Assembly: GCF_003634615.1 (NCBI RefSeq)
Contig: NZ_RBKX01000001.1
Location: forward strand, 3,753,110 to 3,817,109
DNA: 64,000 nt
Direction: 5' to 3'
Source of the DNA: Flavobacterium sp. 102
Lineage (GTDB): Bacteria > Bacteroidota > Bacteroidia > Flavobacteriales > Flavobacteriaceae
Positions within the stretch are counted from its first letter, which is position 1; each line of letters opens with the position of its first letter. A model generated the notes under the pieces. The model was not told the DNA's origin and ran no database searches. It saw nothing but the letters and a program-made list of their open reading frames with translations. A program made the position numbers and the translations under genes. Below, piece by piece: positions 35,772 through 44,255 of this stretch.

Positions 35772-35798
35772 AAAAAAACCTCTCATAACGAGAGGTTT
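35772..35798 (-). terminator. Terminator of the first outer-membrane barrel gene
   Basis: AAACCTCTC (35776-35784) pairs with GAGAGGTTT (35790-35798), with a plus A-run at 35772-35778 that gives the T-run on the minus strand. Confidence 0.88.
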
Positions 35799-35821
35799 TA
35801 AAATATAATCTTTAAAACTGA

Positions 35822-36361
35822 TTAGAATCTGTATCCTAAACCAACATTAAATGAATTTGTAGAAATTTTAGCATCACCTCCAGTATCGTTCAAATCAGCT
35901 AAACCTAGGTTATATCTAGCATCAAAGAATAATCCTGACTCCAATTCATAACCGGCACCGATTCCTAAACCATAATCAAATGATTTCAATGAATCTTTGA
36001 TAGCATCTCCTCCTGCAACAAAACCAAATTGAGGTCCAGCTTGAAGATTTAAACCTTCCATTATGTAATACTTAGCCATAACCGGTATTCTAACGAAATT
36101 TAATCCAGTCTCTGGGTTATCAGCACCCTCCATAGAGTATAATAACTCTGGTTGAACGTGGAATTTCTCAGAAATAGTAAAATCTACTAAACCACCTAAG
36201 TAGAAGTTTGAAGCAGCATCAGTATCTGCATCTCCACCAAAGTTAGTGTTGGCATAACCAGCTTTAACACCAAATCTCATGTCGCTTGAACCACCTTTGT
36301 CTTGTGCATTTGCAAAAGAAAATGCAAATACAGCAGCCATAGTTAATAAAACTTTTTTCAT
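35822..36361 (-). CDS. Outer-membrane beta-barrel protein, porin-like
   Basis: A 179-residue exported protein with signal MKKVLLTMAAVFAFSFANAQ. The mature part is an 8-strand-type barrel (DMRFGVKAGYANTNFGG start, LGLADLNDTGG...FNVGLGYRF end with the final aromatic F). It matches the outer membrane beta-barrel family of Flavobacteria. It shares signal sequence and architecture with the gene at 36545-37159, so the pair looks like a tandem duplication followed by divergence. Ligand unknown. Confidence 0.85.
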   Translation of the reverse strand: MKKVLLTMAAVFAFSFANAQDKGGSSDMRFGVKAGYANTNFGGDADTDAASNFYLGGLVDFTISEKFHVQPELLYSMEGADNPETGLNFVRIPVMAKYYIMEGLNLQAGPQFGFVAGGDAIKDSLKSFDYGLGIGAGYELESGLFFDARYNLGLADLNDTGGDAKISTNSFNVGLGYRF

Positions 36362-36495
36362 GTTTGTTTAATTTTAAAATTAATATGAACAAATTTATAG
36401 TAATCTTTTTCATTCGTAATAATACCAACCCTATCTTTTCAACAATGTTGTTAACAAATAAAAAATATTTACATCGCTGACAATCAGCTATTAAA

Positions 36496-36525
36496 TAAAA
36501 AAACCACACTTAAAAGTGTGGTTTT
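36496..36525 (-). terminator. Terminator of the second outer-membrane barrel gene
   Basis: AAAACCACACTT / AAGTGTGGTTTT, a perfect 12-bp stem around a 2-base spacer, with an A-run that is the minus-strand T-run. Confidence 0.85.
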
Positions 36526-36544
36526 GTGAATAAGTGAGTGTAAA

Positions 36545-37159
36545 TTAAAGCTTGTAAAGTAAACCAAAGCTAACAGTTGACATATCAAGACCTAATTCAA
36601 ATCCAGTAGTTTTTTCAGCTCCATCACCTCCGTTATCGTTAGATGAATAACCAAAACCACCCCAAGAAGTAGTGATTGCAAAACTATCAGAAACAAAATA
36701 ATGTAAACCTACAGGAACATTAACACCAATGATTTTTGAAGTACTTTCACCTAATCCATCAACTTCTGATTTAACTGAAGCATAAGAGATGTTTCCACCA
36801 ACAGAAAGAGAGAATTTACTTGCAGGTGTCCAGAAGTATTTTACTCCAGCATTGATACCAAAACCAGAATTTTTAACTTCGTACAAATCTCCATCATTAA
36901 AAATATCAACTACATCTTTTCCTGATGTAAACCCTAACGATCCTTCAATAGCTAAGTTATCAGAAATGAAATAACCTAAACCTGGAGCAACTGTGAAAGA
37001 GTCAGTTTTAAAATCTCCAGTTTTTTCACTTGAAAAGTTGAAAGTACCTGAAAGGTACAAATCTCCTTTAGCAAATCCTTCTGAACTTTCTTTTTTGTCT
37101 TGTGCATTAGCAAACCCAAAAGCGCATATTGCAGCAACAGTTAAAATAATTTTTTTCAT
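36545..37159 (-). CDS. Outer-membrane beta-barrel protein, porin-like
   Basis: A 204-residue exported barrel with signal MKKIILTVAAICAFGFANAQ. Strands such as YFISDNLAIEGSLGF, KYFWTPASKFSLSVGGNISY and the end TVSFGLLYKL fit the outer membrane beta-barrel family. It is the paralogue of the 35822 gene, with its own terminator. Each gene probably has its own promoter. It is divergent from aroQ across a 282-base spacer (37160-37441) in which nothing else is seen. Confidence 0.83.
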   Translation of the reverse strand: MKKIILTVAAICAFGFANAQDKKESSEGFAKGDLYLSGTFNFSSEKTGDFKTDSFTVAPGLGYFISDNLAIEGSLGFTSGKDVVDIFNDGDLYEVKNSGFGINAGVKYFWTPASKFSLSVGGNISYASVKSEVDGLGESTSKIIGVNVPVGLHYFVSDSFAITTSWGGFGYSSNDNGGDGAEKTTGFELGLDMSTVSFGLLYKL

Positions 37160-37441
37160 GTTTATTAATTTTAAAATTAGTGAGACTAAATTATTCTTAA
37201 TCCTTTTTAAGCAGCCAAAGACCTCTTTACAGTTATTAACATTTTTGTTAACAATTTTAACAGGCTACACTATTGATTTACAAGGAAATGTTGCCATCTC
37301 ATAAAGATTTTAAAAAAAAGAGCACTAATAGAAAAACACAAAAAACCACTTTTAATGCTTGCACCTCAACATAAAATCATCAAAAAACATTAATTTTCAC
37401 TGTTAAAGATTCTTTATACATTTACAAAAAGATCAAATTGT

Positions 37442-37855
37442 ATGAAAATTATAATAATAAATGGACCAAACCTCAACCTATTAGGAAAACGCGAACCGGA
37501 AATATATGGAAACAAGACCTTCGAAAACTATTTTGAAGAATTGAAAAGTAAATACACTATGATCGATTTGGACTATTTTCAAAGTAATATTGAAGGCGAG
37601 CTCATCGATAAAATTCAGGATACAGGTTTTACCTATGACGGCATTATTCTCAATGCGGCAGCTTACACACATACATCGGTTGGTATAGGCGATGCTGTTA
37701 AAGCTATCATAACACCGGTAATCGAAGTACACATTTCTAATACATTTGCTCGAGAAACTTTTCGCCATCAATCTTTTATTTCTCCAAATGCTAAAGGAAT
37801 TATCATTGGTTTCGGGTTAAAAAGTTACGAATTGGCTTTGCAATCATTCTTATAA
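37442..37855 (+). CDS. aroQ: 3-dehydroquinate dehydratase, type II
   Basis: A 137-residue type II enzyme that dehydrates 3-dehydroquinate in the shikimate pathway. It has the flexible-loop motif INGPNLNLLGKREPEIYG (catalytic Tyr), LNAAAYTHTSVGIGDAV and EVHISN, and the C-terminal ISPNAKGIIIGFG. Length is slightly below that of other family members (about 145). The next gene starts 21 bases downstream. Confidence 0.95.
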   Translation: MKIIIINGPNLNLLGKREPEIYGNKTFENYFEELKSKYTMIDLDYFQSNIEGELIDKIQDTGFTYDGIILNAAAYTHTSVGIGDAVKAIITPVIEVHISNTFARETFRHQSFISPNAKGIIIGFGLKSYELALQSFL

Positions 37856-37876
37856 ACTCTAAAATTTATCTTTAAC

Positions 37877-40342
37877 ATGCCTAAAAAACTACTTTCTGCC
37901 CTATTTTTATTTATTTCTACAATTACTTTGTCCCAAGTCAAAGGAAAAGTCACCGATGAAAAAGGAAATCCATTGCCTTTTGTAAACATCTTCGAGGAAA
38001 ACACCTATAACGGAACCACCAGTAACGACCAAGGGCAATTTGAATTAAATCTGAAAACGCCAGGAAAACAACACACTATTATTTTTCAGTATTTAGGTTT
38101 TAAGACCAACAAGCAAACAATTACTATTGATAAAACACCTGTCGTTTTAGAGATTGTAATGGTTGAAGAAAATTTCATTTTAAATGAAGTAGTCATCAAT
38201 CCAAAAGACAATCCGGCAAATGAAATCATTAGGAATGCCATCAAAAACAAAAAAGAAAACTCTGCTAAAACAGCAAGATATACTGCCGATTTTTATTCGA
38301 GAGGTATTTTTAGAGTTAAAAATTTACCCAAAACAATCTTAGGGCAAAAACTCGATTTCTTTGACGAGGTAATTGACTCTACACGAAGCGGTATTTTATA
38401 TTTATCCGAAACCGTTTCCAAAGTTACTTTTCAAAAACCGGATAAAATGAAGGAAGAAATCTTGGCTTCCAAAGTCAGCGGTAATGACAACGGCTTTAGT
38501 TTTAACGATGCTTCGTCTGCCAATTTTGATTTTTATGAAAATTATTTAGAATTTGATACTAATGTAGTTTCCCCTATAGCAGATAACGCGTTCAATTATT
38601 ACAAATACCAATTTGAAGGTTCGTTTTTTACAGAAAATCGCCAACAGATTAACAAAATCAAAATCATTCCACGCAGAGAAACTGAACCCGTAATGTCGGG
38701 CTACATTTATATAGTCGATGATACTTATGCAATCTATGCAGTTGATGTCAGTTTTACCGGTAAGCAAATTCAAAATCCTGCATTAAATACTTTGACTTTA
38801 AAACAAAATTTCAGCTACAACAGCACTTCAAGAATCTGGGCAAAAAATACACAAACTTTAGATTTTGATGCCGGAATGTTAGGCGTGAACATCTCCGGAA
38901 GATTTACTTATGTGTTTTCAAATTTCGCCTTTCCAGAAAAATTTGAAAAGAAAACATTTACAGCAGAAGTTATCCGATTTGAAGAAAATGCCAATAAAAA
39001 AGACGATGTTTTTTGGAACACCATTCGTCCCGTGCCTTTAACTTCTGAAGAAACCACCGATTATATTAAGAAAGATGCGCTTCAAGAAAAGAAAAAGTCA
39101 AAAGTATATTTAGATTCAATTGATGCCAAAAAAAATAAATTCCGCTTGATGGATGTTTTAAATGGTTACAGCTATTCTAATTCTTATAAAAAATGGTCGA
39201 TAAATTACAACGGACCATTATTAAACACTTCTTTCAACACCGTTCAAGGCTATAATACCAGTATTGGTTTGTCTTACTTTAAAAGAAACGAAGACAAAAA
39301 CACTTATTACCAATTTGGTTCGTCTTTGGCGTATGGCTTTTCAGACGAGAGATTTAGACCAACGGCTTATTTTTCGTCAAAACTAAGCAACAAATCAAAA
39401 TCTTATCTTTCTGTTTTTGGCGGGAATTCGGTCAATCAGTTCAACCGCGAAGAGCCAATTTCAAAGTTGATTAATTCCATAAGTACGTTATTTTTCAAAA
39501 ACAACTTTATGAAATTGTATGAGAAGAATTATATCGCTGCTAATTTTTCAAGAGAAATGTTCAATGGGTTAAACATGAGTTTAGGTCTTGAATATTCAGA
39601 AAGAAAACCGCTCTTCAACACTACAGATTATACTGTAATCAAATCAGAAGATTTATATACTTCGAATAATCCTTTGCTTCCTTTTGACTATACTACATCA
39701 GCGATTGACAGACATAATTTGGTTAAACTAAATGTTGGTGCCAGAATAAAATTTGGCCAACAATACATCACACGTCCTGACGGGAAATACAATCTCGGGA
39801 ACGACAAATACCCAACTGTTTCCCTAAATTATGAAAAAGGATTAGGCGGAAGTGAGAACCTATACAATTATGATAAAATTTCGACCAGAATAACCTATGA
39901 TTTAACTATGGGCAACAAAGGCGCAATAGCCATCAACACTAAGGCCGGAAAGTTCTTTAATGCAGAAGGAATCTCCTTTGTTGATTATAATCATTTCAAC
40001 GGAAACCAAACCCATGTGGTATTTGGCAGTTCTTATACCAATCAATTTAACTTTTTACCTTACTATTTAGCCAGTACCAACGACAGCTATTTTGAAACGC
40101 ATATGGAATACAACGACAAAGGGTTTATCATGAATAAAATTCCGTTGTTGAACAAATTGCAATCAAAATTAGTTTTAGGCTTTAAGAACCTGGCGGTTCC
40201 CGATAGAAATCCTTATCAAGAATTCTCTGCCGGTTTAAGCAATTTAGGCTTTGGGAAATTCAGAGTTTTGAGAATCGATTATGTTCGTACCTATCAAAAT
40301 GGTTATCAAGGCGATGGCGTGATGTTTGGTCTCAATTTTTAA
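37877..40342 (+). CDS. DUF5686 family protein with carboxypeptidase-like domain
   Basis: An 821-residue predicted outer-membrane protein with signal (LLSALFLFISTITLSQ). A carboxypeptidase D regulatory-like domain (about 20-95, KGNPLPFVNIFEENTYNG) is followed by the DUF5686 region and a predicted C-terminal barrel ending GDGVMFGLNF. Function unknown; family members are common in Bacteroidetes and may take part in surface assembly. Co-directional with aroQ, but there is no functional link. Confidence 0.83.
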   Translation: MPKKLLSALFLFISTITLSQVKGKVTDEKGNPLPFVNIFEENTYNGTTSNDQGQFELNLKTPGKQHTIIFQYLGFKTNKQTITIDKTPVVLEIVMVEENFILNEVVINPKDNPANEIIRNAIKNKKENSAKTARYTADFYSRGIFRVKNLPKTILGQKLDFFDEVIDSTRSGILYLSETVSKVTFQKPDKMKEEILASKVSGNDNGFSFNDASSANFDFYENYLEFDTNVVSPIADNAFNYYKYQFEGSFFTENRQQINKIKIIPRRETEPVMSGYIYIVDDTYAIYAVDVSFTGKQIQNPALNTLTLKQNFSYNSTSRIWAKNTQTLDFDAGMLGVNISGRFTYVFSNFAFPEKFEKKTFTAEVIRFEENANKKDDVFWNTIRPVPLTSEETTDYIKKDALQEKKKSKVYLDSIDAKKNKFRLMDVLNGYSYSNSYKKWSINYNGPLLNTSFNTVQGYNTSIGLSYFKRNEDKNTYYQFGSSLAYGFSDERFRPTAYFSSKLSNKSKSYLSVFGGNSVNQFNREEPISKLINSISTLFFKNNFMKLYEKNYIAANFSREMFNGLNMSLGLEYSERKPLFNTTDYTVIKSEDLYTSNNPLLPFDYTTSAIDRHNLVKLNVGARIKFGQQYITRPDGKYNLGNDKYPTVSLNYEKGLGGSENLYNYDKISTRITYDLTMGNKGAIAINTKAGKFFNAEGISFVDYNHFNGNQTHVVFGSSYTNQFNFLPYYLASTNDSYFETHMEYNDKGFIMNKIPLLNKLQSKLVLGFKNLAVPDRNPYQEFSAGLSNLGFGKFRVLRIDYVRTYQNGYQGDGVMFGLNF

Positions 40343-40402
40343 ATGAAATGAATAATAAAAAGTGATTTTATTCGTTTTAGAGATAACCATAAAACTAAAA
40401 CC

Positions 40403-40762
40403 ATGAAAAAAGCTATTTATATTTTTATCCTATTTTTCGTTGTTGCCTTTTTTATTATTTTATCAACGGCGATTGATACTTCCAAAGAAAATTCCATTGA
40501 AGTTTCCGGGACCGTAAAATCAGTTTATGAAGGTGGTGTTAAAGATGTGGTTTTTCAATTGGAAAACCACAAAACTACCTACTATATCAATCGCGGTTTT
40601 GAAAACGGATTTGAAATGGCTAAAGCCAAAAAAGATTTTGAAGGAAAGAAAATTACACTGTTTTATGCTAAAAGTTGGACACCTTTAGCGCCATTCGGGA
40701 CCACTTGTAAGCACATTACTCGTCTTACCATAAATGACAGTGTTGTTTTCAGCGAATGGTAA
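40403..40762 (+). CDS. Membrane-anchored hypothetical protein
   Basis: A 119-residue protein with one N-terminal membrane helix (about 3-23) and an exported beta-rich domain of about 90 residues. The pattern VSGTVKSVYEGGVKDVVFQLEN with ITLFYAKSW suggests an OB-like fold; this is a guess. No catalytic motif. Codon use is like the neighbours. Its stop is directly next to that of the convergent TSUP gene (40763). Confidence 0.55.
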   Translation: MKKAIYIFILFFVVAFFIILSTAIDTSKENSIEVSGTVKSVYEGGVKDVVFQLENHKTTYYINRGFENGFEMAKAKKDFEGKKITLFYAKSWTPLAPFGTTCKHITRLTINDSVVFSEW

Positions 40763-41530
40763 TTATTTTATAAAAACATCATATCCAAAACGGATTAACG
40801 TCAATACCACTACAAAAAGGAAAAACTTTCTAATAAAGTCGTTTCCTTTTTTTATGGCCAATTTGGCGCCAATCCAACCGCCTAAAGCATTAGAGAAAGC
40901 CATCGGAATCGCAAAAGCCCATATGATTTTGCCTTTCAAGACAAACAAACATATCGAACCGAAGTTGGTGGCAAGATTGACCATTTTTGCATTCGCGGAA
41001 GCATGAAGAAAATCAAATCCTAAAATCGAAACAAATCCTAACACTAAAAAACTTCCCGTTCCGGGACCAATAAAGCCATCGTAGAAACCAACCAATATGC
41101 TGATGATAACCGCATAAAGCATTTGCCTTTTAACGGTATGTACTTTCTCTTGGTGTTGTCCGAAGTTTTTCTTTTTAAAAGTATAAATCGCCAATCCGAT
41201 TAAAACAAAAAACAGCAACGGTTTCATAAAATCACTACTGACCACATTCAACAGCGCCGAACCTAAAAAAGCTGAGCAAAAGGCCAAGACCGCCATAATA
41301 GACAGCAGCTTCCAGTTCATATCGACTTTCTTCAAATACTGAAAAGCAGCAAAACTAGTACCGCTAAATGCCGGGATTTTGAGTGAGCCAATGATACTAG
41401 CTACCGAAAGGTTGGGCATCAATATCATTGCAACAGGAGTTTGAATCAAACCACCGCCGCCAACAATAGCATCAACAAAACCGGCAAAGAAAGAAGCAAT
41501 ACAAAGCAATACAATGATGTAGGTTTCCAT
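40763..41530 (-). CDS. TSUP family transporter (TauE/SafE type)
   Basis: A 255-residue polytopic protein with about eight helices and the TSUP motif GGGGLIQTPVAMILMP near residue 24, repeated in the second half as DGFIGPGTGSFLVLGF. It probably exports sulfite, sulfoacetate or another organic anion. Substrate is not deducible. It lies downstream of murA with a terminator between. Confidence 0.9.
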   Translation of the reverse strand: METYIIVLLCIASFFAGFVDAIVGGGGLIQTPVAMILMPNLSVASIIGSLKIPAFSGTSFAAFQYLKKVDMNWKLLSIMAVLAFCSAFLGSALLNVVSSDFMKPLLFFVLIGLAIYTFKKKNFGQHQEKVHTVKRQMLYAVIISILVGFYDGFIGPGTGSFLVLGFVSILGFDFLHASANAKMVNLATNFGSICLFVLKGKIIWAFAIPMAFSNALGGWIGAKLAIKKGNDFIRKFFLFVVVLTLIRFGYDVFIK

Positions 41531-41542
41531 AGGCTCAAAATG

Positions 41543-41568
41543 AAAAGAGGCACAATTTGCGCCTCTTT
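41543..41568 (-). terminator. Terminator of murA
   Basis: AAAGAGGC (41544-41551) pairs with GCCTCTTT (41561-41568) around a 9-base loop. The T-run on the minus strand is short (TTTTCATTTT). Confidence 0.65.
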
Positions 41569-41582
41569 ATATATCTGTTTTG

Positions 41583-42893
41583 TTAAACTCTAACGATGTT
41601 AGCCCCTAAAGCTCTGAGCCTTTCGTCAATTCTTTCGTAACCGCGATCAATTTGCTCAATATTTTGAATCGTAGAAGTTCCTTTAGCAGAAAGCGCAGCA
41701 ATCAACAAGGAAATTCCCGCACGAATATCAGGCGAAGACATTGTTGTCGCTTTTAATTGCGATTGAAAATTATGTCCCATGACCACCGCTCTGTGTGGAT
41801 CACACAACATAATTTTGGCACCCATATCAATCAATTTATCCACGAAGAACAAACGGCTTTCGAACATTTTTTGGTGAATTAAAACATCGCCATTGGCTTG
41901 CGTTGCTACCACCAAAACGATACTCAACAAGTCAGGCGTAAATCCCGGCCAAGGCGCATCGGCAATAGTTAAGATAGAACCGTCAATATCAGTTTTAACG
42001 GTATAACCTTTGGTATGAGCCGGAATATAAATATCGTCTCCTTTTCTTTCTAAAGTGATTCCCAATTTTCTAAACACACTTGGAATCACACCCAAGTTAT
42101 CCCAACTTACATTTTTAATGGTAATTTCACTACGCGTCATCGCTGCCAATCCAATCCACGAACCGATTTCAATCATATCCGGAAGGATTCTGTGTTCGCA
42201 ACCGCCTAATTTTTCAACGCCTTCAATGGTCAATAAGTTAGACCCAACACCGGTGATTTTCGCACCCATGGAGTTCAACATTTTACACAACTGTTGTAAG
42301 TAAGGCTCGCAGGCTGCATTATAAATAGTAGTTGTTCCTTCAGCTAAAACAGCTGCCATCACAATATTGGCTGTTCCGGTTACTGATGCTTCGTCCAATA
42401 ACATGTGAGCGCCTTTCAAACGGGTTTTGGTTTCCACGCCATAGAAATGGTCTTCTCTTTCGTAACGGAATTTGGCTCCTAAATTGATGAATCCTTCAAA
42501 GTGCGTATCCAAACGACGACGACCAATTTTATCACCACCCGGTTTTGGAATATAACCACAACCAAATCTGGCTAAAAGTGGCCCAACAATCATAATCGAA
42601 CCTCTTAAGCTTCCACCTTCTTTCTTAAAGGCTTCCGTTTTTAAATAATCAATATTGACTTCATCTGCTTGAAAAGTGTAATCACCAACACCGTTTTTTT
42701 GAATTTTTACGCCCAAATTCCCCAATAAAACGATGAGTTTATTAACGTCAATAATATCCGGAATATTGGTAATTCTAACTTTTTCTGAAGTTAATAATGC
42801 CGGACACAAAACTTGCAATGCTTCATTTTTGGCGCCTTGTGGTTGTACATCTCCTTTCAGTGAAATGCCACCTTCAATTTTAAAAGTTCCCAT
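41583..42893 (-). CDS. murA: UDP-N-acetylglucosamine 1-carboxyvinyltransferase MurA, Cys-to-Asp variant
   Basis: A 436-residue MurA that adds enolpyruvate to UDP-GlcNAc, the first committed step of peptidoglycan synthesis. It has the KNEALQVLCPALL start, with Lys22-Asn23, and the double-fold IEEBP architecture. In the active-site loop PGGDKIGRRRLD the residue aligned with E. coli Cys115 is Asp121 (codon GAT, 42531-42533). Such Asp variants stay active but are not alkylated by fosfomycin. Lies after the DUF493-DUF4290 pair on the same strand. Confidence 0.94.
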   Translation of the reverse strand: MGTFKIEGGISLKGDVQPQGAKNEALQVLCPALLTSEKVRITNIPDIIDVNKLIVLLGNLGVKIQKNGVGDYTFQADEVNIDYLKTEAFKKEGGSLRGSIMIVGPLLARFGCGYIPKPGGDKIGRRRLDTHFEGFINLGAKFRYEREDHFYGVETKTRLKGAHMLLDEASVTGTANIVMAAVLAEGTTTIYNAACEPYLQQLCKMLNSMGAKITGVGSNLLTIEGVEKLGGCEHRILPDMIEIGSWIGLAAMTRSEITIKNVSWDNLGVIPSVFRKLGITLERKGDDIYIPAHTKGYTVKTDIDGSILTIADAPWPGFTPDLLSIVLVVATQANGDVLIHQKMFESRLFFVDKLIDMGAKIMLCDPHRAVVMGHNFQSQLKATTMSSPDIRAGISLLIAALSAKGTSTIQNIEQIDRGYERIDERLRALGANIVRV

Positions 42894-42904
42894 ATGTGTT
42901 TTTA

Positions 42905-42974
42905 AGGTTCTGAGGTCATGAGGCTCTGTGGTTCTGAGGCCTTAGTACCTTAGAACCTTAGTGCCTCAGCACCT
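42905..42974. repeat. 70-base palindrome made of TTAG/CTAA-core octamers
   Basis: The left half is an 8-base-period array (AGGTTCTG, AGGTCATG, AGGCTCTG, TGGTTCTG). The right half is an 8-base-period array of the complementary type (CCTTAGTA, CCTTAGAA, CCTTAGTG, CCTCAGCA). The halves can fold into one long stem in RNA with many G-U pairs. It starts 12 bases before murA and touches the stop of the DUF4290 gene. No gene is seen. Confidence 0.75.
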
Positions 42975-43691
42975 TTATTTCTGATTGTTATTATTTTTCT
43001 TCGGGAACGGTTTCTTCCCGTTATTATTACTCTTAATCTTTGCGCTTTGAGGCGGCATATTTTTGTTCGACATTTTCTTATTGGTACGCATCAAATCATT
43101 GGTATTCAATAATTCTTCAGAGCTCTGCAATAAATTTAAAGTACCTTCGGACAATTCATATAAATGCTCAAAAATCACGGTATCGGTTACCGTGTCTTTG
43201 TTCCAACTCAAATAAGATTTCTTCATATGGTTGGCAATGACTTTTACCAACGCATTTTTCATTTCGCCTTCTTCCCAACTGTTGGCCACATCAATCATGT
43301 ATTTGATGTTGTTGCCATAAAAACGATACTTCGGATTTTTTTGCGGGTAAGGCAAACGTTCCGGTTTCAGATGAATTACATCTTTGGTCGGAATAGGATA
43401 CGGAGAATCAACATCCAATCTGAAATCGGACATGATAAAAATCTGATCCCACAATTTATGCTGAAAATCGGGCACATCACGCAAGTGCGGATTCAAACTT
43501 CCCATTACCTGAATAATGTATTTGGCTGCTTTGTTGCGCTCTTCCCTATCTGCAATTACAGTGGCTTGGTCAATCAATTTTTGCAAATGACGACCATATT
43601 CCGGAATAATCAAATGCGTTCTCTCGGCATTGTACTCCAAATGGTGAACGACATCATTGGCATTCTCTTTTATATATTTCTCCGCCATCAT
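42975..43691 (-). CDS. DUF4290 family protein
   Basis: A 238-residue protein. The first ~170 residues match DUF4290 (LEYNAERTHLIIPEYGRHLQ...NPHLRDVPDFQHKLWDQ). The tail is Lys/Asn-rich and basic (GKKPFPKKNNNNQK), as in Flavobacterial members. The first of two possible ATG codons overlaps the DUF493 stop (ATGA), so the pair is coupled. Unknown function; linked to murA on the same strand in many Flavobacteria. Confidence 0.85.
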   Translation of the reverse strand: MMAEKYIKENANDVVHHLEYNAERTHLIIPEYGRHLQKLIDQATVIADREERNKAAKYIIQVMGSLNPHLRDVPDFQHKLWDQIFIMSDFRLDVDSPYPIPTKDVIHLKPERLPYPQKNPKYRFYGNNIKYMIDVANSWEEGEMKNALVKVIANHMKKSYLSWNKDTVTDTVIFEHLYELSEGTLNLLQSSEELLNTNDLMRTNKKMSNKNMPPQSAKIKSNNNGKKPFPKKNNNNQK

Positions 43692-43972
43692 AATGAAATT
43701 ATTCCTTCTATATTAGAAACTTCAATGTATTTCTCGACAACGCTTTCCGGACTTTCCATCATCACGTTTACAGAAAGACTGGTGTATTTTCCCGTTTTAG
43801 ATTGGGTAGTTTGGATTACGGCGCCCAAATTATCAAAAGCATTTTCGACTTCTTCAATCTTTTTAGGGTCTGTTGGCACAATAAATTTATACAAATATTC
43901 AGTCGGCCATGTTGAAGTATTGTTCAACTCTTCTCGCAATCGGGTATAAAATTCTTCGGTTTTCTTATCCAT
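43688..43972 (-). CDS. DUF493 family protein
   Basis: A 94-residue small protein with the YbeD/DUF493 ferredoxin-like fold pattern: FYTRLREELNNTSTWPTEYLYKFIVP at the start and YTSLSVNVMMESPESVVEKY in the second half. It may be a regulatory or binding domain; role unknown. First gene of the DUF493-DUF4290-murA group, with a TATATTTG box at 43990-43997. Confidence 0.85.
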   Translation of the reverse strand: MDKKTEEFYTRLREELNNTSTWPTEYLYKFIVPTDPKKIEEVENAFDNLGAVIQTTQSKTGKYTSLSVNVMMESPESVVEKYIEVSNIEGIISL

Positions 43973-43989
43973 TAATCAAAAAATAAAAG

Positions 43990-43997
43990 CAAATATA
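43990..43997 (-). promoter_or_regulatory. -7 promoter element of the DUF493-DUF4290-murA unit
   Basis: TATATTTG on the minus strand, 17 bases before the DUF493 start codon, matches the -7 consensus. No TTG at the -33 position. Confidence 0.5.
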
Positions 43998-44097
43998 CAG
44001 TATTGATTTCAGATTTTGGAGAAGAATTCCATCGGTTTTATTTATTTTTTTGACTTGTGCCGATCTTAATCAGTAGCGAAAGGTTCGGGTTGGTTTA

Positions 44098-44151
44098 CAA
44101 GCCGTTTTCCTGCTGTCCGCTTTTACACGGTAACCGCTCCCATCAGGGCTA
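44098..44151 (-). repeat. Extragenic TAGCCCyGATGG element, copy 2 (short form)
   Basis: Read on the minus strand it begins TAGCCCTGATGGGAGCGG and ends GGACAGCAGGAAAACGGCTTG. Both ends align with copy 1 at 10987-11084 (TAGCCCCGATGGTAGTG ... GAACAGCGGGAAATAGCT), while the inner hairpin of copy 1 is shortened to about 10 bases. It fills most of the spacer between the DUF493 gene and the AAA ATPase gene. Confidence 0.6.
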
Positions 44152-44228
44152 AAAAGGAAACTAATCGCACTTTTGGCCACGACCGAAATAAAAACCAAAA
44201 TCCCTTTCGGTATTCTAATTTGTTTCAA

Positions 44229-44236
44229 TAAATTTG
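44229..44236 (+). promoter_or_regulatory. -7 promoter element of the AAA ATPase gene
   Basis: TAAATTTG, 20 bases before the TTG start at 44256. It supports a short leader and that start codon. Confidence 0.5.
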
Positions 44237-44255
44237 CCCCTTATTGCTAAAAATT

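Noticed and set aside
37160..37441. A gene or RNA in the spacer between the barrel gene and aroQ
   Set aside because: No frame, terminator or stable hairpin was found; it is only an AT-rich divergent spacer with an imperfect TACATTTA box.
43164..43949. A 261-residue open frame on the plus strand opposite the DUF4290 and DUF493 genes
   Set aside because: Both minus-strand genes match known families; the opposite frame has no family features and spans two genes.
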